Both the position numbers and the translations under genes were made by a program. 5,278 bases of DNA from Sutterella sp. (lineage in GTDB: Bacteria; Pseudomonadota; Gammaproteobacteria; Burkholderiales; Burkholderiaceae_F), in NCBI GenBank assembly GCA_020025955.1, contig JAHHRF010000086.1, positions 1-5,278 of the forward strand. The letters run 5' to 3'. The notes below the pieces were generated by a model. It was not told the origin of the DNA, ran no database searches, and saw only the letters and a program-made list of their open reading frames with translations. Of this stretch, positions 1 to 5,278 are shown one piece after another (within the stretch, counting starts at the first letter, position 1; each line of letters opens with the position of its first letter).

Positions 1-128
1 AGACCTTGGTGATTCAAAACGTGAGCTATGAAAACGGGAACTTAACGGCGGGGAATACCTCGTCCAATGCGATTGCAGAGGTTCTCCTTCAAAAGCTCGG
101 TGGCGAACTCGTTAAAGTCTTGAAGTAA
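1..128 (+). CDS. C-terminal end of an unidentified protein (partial)
   Basis: This is an open frame that enters from the left edge (first full codon at 3) and ends with TAA at 126-128, giving 41 residues that finish in GGELVKVLK. The segment is rich in Asn, Gly and Thr in its first half and looks helical in its second half (AIAEVLLQKL). I do not recognise the family. Codon use resembles the autotransporter genes downstream, and an intrinsic terminator starts 20 bases after the stop, which supports a real gene end. It lies 583 bases before the next start and is separated from it by that terminator, so it is probably an independent transcription unit. The tail does not resemble an autotransporter barrel end, since it lacks a terminal aromatic residue. 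Confidence 0.7.
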   Translation, partial: TLVIQNVSYENGNLTAGNTSSNAIAEVLLQKLGGELVKVLK

Positions 129-148
129 CCCCCTTCTCGCCCCTTTCA

Positions 149-181
149 GGGTGCCTTTCGATTCGGAAGGCACCCTTTTTT
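149..181 (+). terminator. Rho-independent terminator of the upstream gene
   Basis: The arms GGGTGCCTT (149-157) and AAGGCACCC (167-175) pair perfectly over 9 bp. The stem can extend through a T-G wobble and two more G-C pairs into a 3-base loop. A run of six T follows at 176-181. It sits 20 bases after the stop at 128, the classical place for an intrinsic terminator, and should insulate the downstream leader from the upstream gene. Confidence 0.92.
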
Positions 182-533
182 GCGTCTGGAAAAATCGTAG
201 CAAAGGGACAACAACCCCCTCCTCAACCCCACTAGAAATCCATAATTTTTTCAATGGCTTTTATATAAAGATTTTATTAGTCATTGATTTCTATTACCTT
301 TTTGGATTCTTTCTGTGTAAGTCAAAACACCCTCTACACATACCTCACACAAATTAAGCATTCCGAAATTTTCACTGCCCAGTTATCTCTCCTTGATTCA
401 GAAGCAAAACACTGGGGAGTCACGCCCCCTTGTCATCCATTTGGCAGAAATACCGTATCGAAAACCAGACAACAGGAATTTTTCCCTGTCGTTTGCTGTC
501 ATTTTTGCTGGGGTTTTCACCCAATTTTTTGCG
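182..533. other. Non-coding intergenic stretch, AT-rich in its first half
   Basis: I find no convincing gene here. Short open frames on both strands lack a good ribosome binding site and any recognisable protein features. Roughly 238-372 is clearly richer in A and T than the flanking genes, with a TATATAAAG-containing segment near 260-270, which fits a regulatory region or a binding site for nucleoid proteins. A small hairpin (arms ACAGG 472-476 and CCTGT 485-489) is present but weak. No tRNA, riboswitch or mobile-element ends were seen. Confidence 0.5.
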
Positions 534-562
534 TTGTCGACCCAAAAAAGCATTGATAGATT
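534..562 (+). promoter_or_regulatory. Candidate sigma70-like promoter for the first autotransporter gene
   Basis: A -35-like hexamer TTGTCG (534-539) and a -10-like hexamer TAGATT (557-562) are separated by exactly 17 bases. Each matches four of six consensus positions, so the site is weak. Transcription would begin near 569 and give a leader of about 143 bases containing both inverted repeats described below. Matches of this quality occur by chance, and other AT-rich segments further left could serve instead. Confidence 0.3.
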
Positions 563-575
563 CGGTGGAAACAGA

Positions 576-614
576 CCGAGACGCCCTGTCTTTTAGTTTC
601 TTTCCTCGTCTCGG
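576..614 (+). promoter_or_regulatory. Inverted repeat in the leader of the first autotransporter gene
   Basis: CCGAGACG (576-583) and CGTCTCGG (607-614) are perfect reverse complements, separated by 23 bases. As RNA this would form an 8-bp GC-rich stem with a large loop. As DNA it could be a widely spaced operator. If the candidate promoter at 534-562 is used, the repeat begins about 7 bases into the transcript. No T-run follows it, so it is not an intrinsic terminator. Its role is unknown. Confidence 0.45.
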
Positions 615-659
615 ATCCGTTTGTGCGACTCCAGCGATTCGCCCCTTTTCAAGTCTCAA

Positions 660-694
660 CCCACCCCCGCTGACATTAGGAAATCAGCGGTGGG
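660..694 (+). promoter_or_regulatory. GC-rich hairpin just upstream of the ribosome binding site
   Basis: CCGCTGA (667-673) pairs with TCAGCGG (684-690). Past a three-base bulge (664-666), CCCA (660-663) pairs with TGGG (691-694). The 10-base loop (674-683) contains AGGA. The structure ends five bases before the Shine-Dalgarno at 700-704 and leaves it single-stranded, so it would affect mRNA stability or ribosome loading and would not terminate transcription (no T-tract). A GGA in a hairpin loop followed by a GGA in the Shine-Dalgarno is also how CsrA/RsmA targets look, but that reading is inference. Confidence 0.55.
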
Positions 695-699
695 GCTTA

Positions 700-704
700 A
701 AGGA
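700..704 (+). promoter_or_regulatory. Ribosome binding site that fixes the start at 712
   Basis: AAGGA lies seven bases before the ATG at 712. It decides the start: the same frame is open without a stop back to an ATG at 430, but only the ATG at 712 combines a Shine-Dalgarno with an N-terminal signal peptide. Confidence 0.8.
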
Positions 705-711
705 TAGAACT

Positions 712-3318
712 ATGACAAAAACGCCGCTTTCGCTTTTATTGGCCTCAGTCTTAATGAGCTCTGCCGTCGCCTCGACGGGTCCACACAGCTTGACCCAAGC
801 TGGAAACCTCACCCTGGTAGACGACGTTGAAATCAACGACCCCACGACCGACCTCGTCGGCGTAACCGCTTCCGGGGACCGTGCTTTAGTAACGGTAAAC
901 GGTCACACGATTTCGTTGTCGAAGACGGGCAATCACGTCGATACCCTGACGGGCGCCCAAGCCGAAAACCAAGGCACCATTACGTTGACCAACGCCACAG
1001 TATCCGTGGCGGGGCCGAAGTTTGGCCACGCTAACGGCGTCGTCGCCCAAGGTCAAGGCTCGCGCATCACGATGACGGGCGGTGCCCTTAACGCGAGTGG
1101 GTACGAAGTCTACGGCGCTGAAGCGACTGAAAACGCTCAAGCCGACCTTCAAGACGTCACCATTACGCTCAAGGGCGAACGTGGCGCTGGGCTTTATGCC
1201 CATGAGGGCGCCACGATGACGGCTAAACACGTCAACATCACGGGCACGAACGCAGATCATGGGGAGTTGTCAGGGGCGTATTTGGGTGACGGCACGCTCA
1301 CCTTGGAGGACGCCACGATCGCCGTCAATACCCGCAGCGGCAGTTACGGGATTCAAGCGCGCAACATTAACCCCGATGCCCCCAAGGGAACCCTCACCGT
1401 CAACAACACGACGATTACCGCAACGGGCGACCACACCACGGGGCTCTTACTGGAACGCGTGGATACAACACTCAACAACGTCACCGTTACGAATAACGGT
1501 AACAACGCCTATGGGATTTATTTCTCGGCCGCCAGCGCCGACGGGAACGAAACGCTCGATGCCACGGGCTTGACCATCACGACGGGGGGTCAATATTCCC
1601 GAACGCTCTATCTCTCGAACGGCGGCATCGTGCGACTCAATCAGAGTCACATCACCAACAACGATGAAACGGGCATCCAATTTGATGGGGCGCGCCAAAC
1701 GATTAGCTTGGAATTGCGTGACAGCACCGTCAAGAGCGGTCAAGCCACCTTTTTCCTCCATGGCACGGGGACCGTGACCTTATTTGGTACGACGACCCAG
1801 TCGGACGCCAACCTTTTCGTTCACACCTATGGCGAAAACTATTTAATCCGCGCTCATGAGGGCTCGAAGTTAAATGGGGTGACGAAGATCGATCGCAAAG
1901 ATAACCAGCTCGAACTTCAGCTCTCGAACAGTCAATGGACCGTCGGGGGTGACGCTGACGTGACGCGCTTACGTTTAGACGCTGGGAGCTTGGTGAAACT
2001 CTCACGAGACCTCAATACCCGCACGCAAGGCAACACCTTAACCGTTCGGGAGAACCTCGACGCTGGGGGCAGCACGATCGAATTTCGCACCTTCTTAGGG
2101 GGTGACAATTCCATCACCGACCGCTTGGTGGTGGAAGGCACCTTCTCGCATGAGCTCATCGTTGACATTCTCGGGGAAGGGCCTGGGGATCAAACGCAAA
2201 AAGGGATTGAACTCATCACGATTAAGGGCGGCACCACGACGCCTGATGGCATTCGCTTAAAGGCCAAACCCAAAGCGGGTGACTACGAATACGACTTGGT
2301 GCGTGGCACTGGGGCAGACGCGAACAAATGGTTCTTGCAGAGCACCAAGGTCGCTCCCCTGGTCGATGTCGACGGCGGCGCCAACCCGGGTGGCTTTACG
2401 CCTCCGACGTTAATTAATCCCCCCACGTTTGGGCAAGCCCCTACGCCCCCGGCGATGCGCCCGGTTGACATCACTGACGTGGTCTTTGTCCCGGCGCACT
2501 TCCTTTGGGGTGAACTTGATACGCGTGATGCCCGCACGGGTGGCCGCTTAGAAACCACGAGTGGGCTCTGGGTTCGCACGACGGGCGAATACGCCAAAGA
2601 CAAGACGAACCAACGCGCCAAACTCCATGACGTCGGTCTCCAAGTGGGGCTCGATCACGTGTTAACGGACACGTGGTCCGTGAGCTTCGTGGGGGATGTG
2701 GGTCGTGCAAAAGCGGACTTTGACAAGCCGGAACACGACGCCAAAAACCGTCGTTGGGGCGTGGGCGCCATCGCCACCCGCACGGTTAACGACACCTATG
2801 TGGAAGTCGCCACGCACTTTACGCAGGATCGCTTCACGCTCAACAACGGCGTCGAGGAAACCAAAGTGCGCGGTCATCAGTGGATCACGTCCCTTGAAGC
2901 GGGTCACCGCTTTATGGGTCAGAACGTTTTCCTTGAGCCCCAAGTGCAAATCGCCTACGTGCGTACGCACCTCAAGGACTACGCGGTCGCGGGCAAAACC
3001 GTCCAGACCGACACGCTCTCCGGCGTGGGAGCAAGGCTCAGTCTCAAAGTTGGCAATGAGACCCCTGTTGCCAGTTGGTGGGCACGAGCTGACCTTCTCC
3101 CACGCTTTGGAGGCAAGGCCACGATGACGGTTTCGGAAGCCAATTTCAACGCCGTCACCGTAGAAGAAAAGACCCGCGGCATGGGGGTCGGGGTAGCCCT
3201 GGGAGCGAGTGCGCAGCTCGCGCCGACCTGGACTCTGTCGACCACTCTCCAAGCCACGAAGCACCACCACTTAAAGCCTGGCTTTAATGCGAGCGTCGTA
3301 CTTGCGCGTTACTTCTAA
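712..3318 (+). CDS. Classical (type Va) autotransporter with beta-helical passenger
   Basis: Complete 868-residue protein expected to export itself to the cell surface: Sec carries it across the inner membrane, the Bam complex inserts the C-terminal barrel, and the passenger is displayed outside. Residues 1-20 are a signal peptide (Lys3, hydrophobic LLLASVL, AVA cleavage site). Residues about 21-445 form a Thr/Asn/Gly-rich passenger with strand-like turns starting near 88, 117, 144, 167, 194, 226 and 252, the 23-32 residue spacing of a right-handed beta-helix. Residues 449-544 resemble the pertactin/autochaperone end of such passengers (TDRLVVEG at 469-476, YEYDLVRG at 525-532, KWFLQS at 539-544). 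A Pro-rich linker follows (564-584). Residues about 618-868 are the autotransporter barrel, opening with GLWVRTTGEY and ending in VVLARYF, the expected Phe-terminated outer-membrane signal. I see no cysteine in the protein, usual for secreted passengers. No protease triad or known ligand motif is visible, so an adhesin role is only the default guess. Confidence 0.93.
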   Translation: MTKTPLSLLLASVLMSSAVASTGPHSLTQAGNLTLVDDVEINDPTTDLVGVTASGDRALVTVNGHTISLSKTGNHVDTLTGAQAENQGTITLTNATVSVAGPKFGHANGVVAQGQGSRITMTGGALNASGYEVYGAEATENAQADLQDVTITLKGERGAGLYAHEGATMTAKHVNITGTNADHGELSGAYLGDGTLTLEDATIAVNTRSGSYGIQARNINPDAPKGTLTVNNTTITATGDHTTGLLLERVDTTLNNVTVTNNGNNAYGIYFSAASADGNETLDATGLTITTGGQYSRTLYLSNGGIVRLNQSHITNNDETGIQFDGARQTISLELRDSTVKSGQATFFLHGTGTVTLFGTTTQSDANLFVHTYGENYLIRAHEGSKLNGVTKIDRKDNQLELQLSNSQWTVGGDADVTRLRLDAGSLVKLSRDLNTRTQGNTLTVRENLDAGGSTIEFRTFLGGDNSITDRLVVEGTFSHELIVDILGEGPGDQTQKGIELITIKGGTTTPDGIRLKAKPKAGDYEYDLVRGTGADANKWFLQSTKVAPLVDVDGGANPGGFTPPTLINPPTFGQAPTPPAMRPVDITDVVFVPAHFLWGELDTRDARTGGRLETTSGLWVRTTGEYAKDKTNQRAKLHDVGLQVGLDHVLTDTWSVSFVGDVGRAKADFDKPEHDAKNRRWGVGAIATRTVNDTYVEVATHFTQDRFTLNNGVEETKVRGHQWITSLEAGHRFMGQNVFLEPQVQIAYVRTHLKDYAVAGKTVQTDTLSGVGARLSLKVGNETPVASWWARADLLPRFGGKATMTVSEANFNAVTVEEKTRGMGVGVALGASAQLAPTWTLSTTLQATKHHHLKPGFNASVVLARYF
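2389..2752 (+). repeat. Duplicated linker and barrel-start segment, copy 1
   Basis: This 364-base stretch aligns without any gap to 4915-5278 at a constant offset of 2526 bases, which is in frame in both genes. It codes for the Pro-rich linker and the first barrel strands. Long exact matches include 2389-2409, 2440-2460, 2617-2659 (43 bases) and 2698-2752 (55 bases, cut by the window end in the other copy). Between them lie clusters of silent and coding differences. The gap-free similarity continues less strongly to the left, to at least 2341. Confidence 0.95.
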
Positions 3319-3339
3319 ACCCTTGGCCTCAAATCGAGC

Positions 3340-3376
3340 ACCCTCAACCGTTACGCGACTCTAGACGGTTGAGGGT
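3340..3376 (+). promoter_or_regulatory. Strong intergenic hairpin between the two autotransporter genes
   Basis: ACCCTCAACCGT (3340-3351) and ACGGTTGAGGGT (3365-3376) are perfect 12-bp reverse complements around a 13-base loop. The stem begins 22 bases after the stop of the first gene and ends four bases before the Shine-Dalgarno of the second. No T-run follows (the next bases are CCCTAGGAA), so it is not a standard intrinsic terminator. It could block 3' exonucleases on the first gene's message, act in RNA processing between the two cistrons, or cause partial termination. Confidence 0.8.
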
Positions 3377-3380
3377 CCCT

Positions 3381-3384
3381 AGGA
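3381..3384 (+). promoter_or_regulatory. Ribosome binding site of the second autotransporter gene
   Basis: AGGA lies nine bases before the ATG at 3394, an acceptable spacing. The site follows directly after the intergenic hairpin. No credible -10/-35 pair was found in the 75-base gap, so this cistron is probably read from the first gene's transcript. Confidence 0.65.
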
Positions 3385-3393
3385 ATTTTGAAA

Positions 3394-5278
3394 ATGAACA
3401 AAACACCCATTGCTTTACTCCTTAGTCTGGCCTTCTTCAATAACGCCTGGGCCGCCCTGGGTCCCCAGACCAACTCCGCAGACTCCGTCTTAACGATTAC
3501 CGATGCGATTACGTTTAAAGGCCAAGGGCCGCAAGCCTTGGTTACCTCTACCAAGCTTGGTGCTGACATTGAAATTAGCAATCAAACCCTCACGGGTGAA
3601 GGTATTGCCTTAACGGGTGCCCAAGCCGAAAACTTTGGCCTGATTCGGCTCAATCAGACCACTATCGACCTCTCTGGACCCGAAGCCTTTGGCCTCACGG
3701 GTGCCAATAACCAAGGGCTCTTTGTCACAAATTCGGGCAACATTGAGGCCCACGAACTCACCCTCAACATCCAAGGCGTTCAAGCCCCGATCGGGGCTCA
3801 CGCCGATGGTGGGGCTATTGAGGTGACGAAAGGCACGATCACCGTCACGGGGAACGAAGCCACGGGCATTCTCAATGGAAATACGACCGCTAATAATGGG
3901 CACATCGAAGTCAATGACGTCACGTTAAACGTGGAAGGGAACGACGCGAAAGGGGTCTACGCCAAGGAGACCTATATCAAAGTCGCCAACTCGAGCGTCA
4001 ACACAACAGGGAAACGAAGCGTTGGGATTTGGTCGCAGTCGGGCGGTAATCAGTCGGCCATGCAAATCGAAGGCGTTAAGGTTAAAGCCGAAGGGGAAGG
4101 CGCTCGCGCAGCCGTCATCAACGGGGGCCGTTTCTTGGTCCAAAATAGTGAATTCATCACGTCTGAAGCCACGGCCATTGAAGCCATTAGTGGCATTCAG
4201 CCGACGACACTGAGCTTTTTGAGCACCACCGTTCGGGGGCGCTCGTTAGCCTTTGACATTACGGGCAACGACAATCTTCATTTCTCCTTAAATGACCACA
4301 GCACGGTTGAAACCGAGGACGCAGACGGCCACTTTTTACGGTTGGGCAGAGACATCCCATCCGTGTTTTTAGACATCAACCTCAAGACAACGATTAAAGG
4401 GGCATTAGACAATCCTCACAACGTACCGGTGGACCTTTCCCTCATCGACTCAACGTGGTTGATGAATGGGGACTTAACCCTCAAACGCGCTTCATTGGAC
4501 CGAGGGCTGTTGGCTCTCTCTACTCCCAACACCCCCAATTGGCAACCGCACACCTTGCACATTGAGGATCTAACGTTAATCGGCGAATCGACGCTTCAAA
4601 TGCACACCGTCTTAGGGGATGACAACGCCAAGACGGACCGCGTGATTATCCATGGTCCCCTCTCTCTGATTAACCATGACAAGGTTTGGCTCGATATTGA
4701 GTCAGAAGGCACGGGGGCACAGACCCAAAAGGGGATTGAACTCATCACCCTTAATGGCACCACGGAAACCCCAAACTTTGAACTCAAAAAAGAACTCGCC
4801 GCAGGGAACTTCAAATATGAACTCGTCCGAGGTGAAGGCCCCGACGCGAATAAATGGTTCTTAAAGAGCACGAACGTCGCACCCGTTGTGGACGTTGACG
4901 CAGGCCCCAATCCTGGTGGCTTTACGCCTCCGACGATAGTCAATCCCCCCACGGTTGGGCAAGGTCCTACGCCCCCGGCGATGCGCTCGGTTGATATCAC
5001 GGATGTCGTCTTTGTGCCCGCACACTTCCTGTGGGGCGAGCTCGATACGCGTGATGCACGCACGGGTGGTCGCTTAGAAGGCACAAATGGCCTCTGGATC
5101 CGCACCACAGGCGAATACGCCAAGGACAAAGCACAACGCCAGGCCAAACTCCATGACGTCGGTCTCCAAGTGGGGCTCGATCACGCATTAACGGACACCT
5201 GGTCCGTGAGCCTTGTCGGGGACGTGGGTCGTGCAAAAGCGGACTTTGACAAGCCGGAACACGACGCCAAAAACCGTC
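3394..5278 (+). CDS. Second autotransporter, paralogue of the first (3' end outside window)
   Basis: An open frame of 628 codons runs off the right edge. Residues 1-20 are a signal peptide (Lys3, hydrophobic core IALLLSLAFF, AWA cleavage site), cut at the same residue as in the first protein. The passenger has Thr/Asn/Gly-rich turns starting near 82, 115, 140, 169, 193, 221 and 245, again a beta-helix period of about 24-33 residues. The autochaperone-like part includes TDRVIIHG (414-421), FKYELVRG (473-480) and KWFLKS (487-492). The Pro-rich linker follows, and the barrel begins near 566 with GLWIRTTGEY. From residue 492 on it aligns with the first protein at a fixed shift of 52 residues. If that holds to the end, the whole protein would be about 816 residues with a passenger about 50 shorter. 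No cysteine was seen. Passenger similarity to the first protein is weak beyond LTGAQAEN (73-80). It would be displayed by the same Sec and Bam route; the ligand is unknown. Confidence 0.9.
   Translation, partial: MNKTPIALLLSLAFFNNAWAALGPQTNSADSVLTITDAITFKGQGPQALVTSTKLGADIEISNQTLTGEGIALTGAQAENFGLIRLNQTTIDLSGPEAFGLTGANNQGLFVTNSGNIEAHELTLNIQGVQAPIGAHADGGAIEVTKGTITVTGNEATGILNGNTTANNGHIEVNDVTLNVEGNDAKGVYAKETYIKVANSSVNTTGKRSVGIWSQSGGNQSAMQIEGVKVKAEGEGARAAVINGGRFLVQNSEFITSEATAIEAISGIQPTTLSFLSTTVRGRSLAFDITGNDNLHFSLNDHSTVETEDADGHFLRLGRDIPSVFLDINLKTTIKGALDNPHNVPVDLSLIDSTWLMNGDLTLKRASLDRGLLALSTPNTPNWQPHTLHIEDLTLIGESTLQMHTVLGDDNAKTDRVIIHGPLSLINHDKVWLDIESEGTGAQTQKGIELITLNGTTETPNFELKKELAAGNFKYELVRGEGPDANKWFLKSTNVAPVVDVDAGPNPGGFTPPTIVNPPTVGQGPTPPAMRSVDITDVVFVPAHFLWGELDTRDARTGGRLEGTNGLWIRTTGEYAKDKAQRQAKLHDVGLQVGLDHALTDTWSVSLVGDVGRAKADFDKPEHDAKNR
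4915..5278 (+). repeat. Duplicated linker and barrel-start segment, copy 2 (runs off the edge)
   Basis: This is the in-frame, gap-free counterpart of 2389-2752. The last 55 bases (5224-5278) are identical to 2698-2752, and the match is still unbroken where the window stops, so the true length of the repeat cannot be seen. Identical blocks of this size can support recombination between the two tandem genes, which would delete or fuse one copy. They can also mislead short-read assembly. Confidence 0.95.

Noticed and set aside
509..530. Short stem (TGGG/CCCA) followed by six T, resembling a terminator
   Set aside because: The stem has only four pairs and no gene ends nearby, so it is likely chance in a T-rich stretch.
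430..711. In-frame extension of the first autotransporter to an ATG at 430 (94 more residues)
   Set aside because: The extension has no Shine-Dalgarno and no secretion features, and its residues look like translated non-coding DNA. The ATG at 712 has AAGGA seven bases upstream and starts a textbook signal peptide.
2662..3270. 202-codon open frame on the - strand inside the first autotransporter
   Set aside because: It lies wholly opposite the conserved barrel-coding region, has no recognisable protein features, and arises from the codon bias of the real gene. Similar antisense frames occur opposite the second gene (4596-5147).
3340..3376. Intergenic hairpin read as an intrinsic terminator of the first gene
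   Set aside because: The stem is strong, but it is followed by CCCTAGGAA and not by a T-run. It also directly precedes the next ribosome site. Kept as a hairpin of unknown role.
182..3393. Homopolymer or short tandem repeats that could drive phase variation
   Set aside because: Autotransporter genes are often phase-variable, so I looked for long tracts. Only runs of about 5-6 bases were seen in the leader, the start of the gene and the intergenic gap.

Overview
The window is a moderately GC-rich piece of a Gram-negative genome, almost certainly from a proteobacterium. It carries two consecutive, same-strand genes for classical (type Va) autotransporter proteins. The taxon cannot be fixed from the sequence. 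A host-associated betaproteobacterium of the Sutterellaceae type, which often carries many autotransporter paralogues, is a guess from general knowledge and not something read here.

Layout, left to right. Positions 1-128 hold the last 41 codons of an unidentified + strand gene, closed by a strong intrinsic terminator at 149-181. Positions 182-711 form a 530-base non-coding stretch. Its first half is AT-rich. Its second half has a weak sigma70-like promoter candidate (534-562), an 8-bp inverted repeat (576-614) and a GC-rich hairpin (660-694) just before the ribosome binding site of the first autotransporter gene. Positions 712-3318 encode a complete 868-residue autotransporter: signal peptide, beta-helical passenger, autochaperone-like segment, Pro-rich linker, and a 12-strand-type beta-barrel ending in Tyr-Phe. 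A 75-base gap with a perfect 12-bp inverted repeat follows. Positions 3394-5278 encode the first 628 residues of a paralogous autotransporter, cut by the window edge inside its barrel.

The two proteins share signal-peptide architecture, the autochaperone-like segment, the linker and the barrel start (about 87% identical over 137 residues by hand count). Their beta-helical passengers are strongly diverged. This is what is expected of a duplicated surface-protein gene whose export module is conserved, perhaps homogenised by gene conversion, while the exposed part diversifies. Each would be exported by Sec, inserted in the outer membrane with the help of the Bam machinery, and display its own passenger. 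The actual ligand or activity of either passenger cannot be read from the sequence. The most unusual point is structural: both genes have a stable hairpin ending 4-5 bases before the Shine-Dalgarno, with unrelated sequences.
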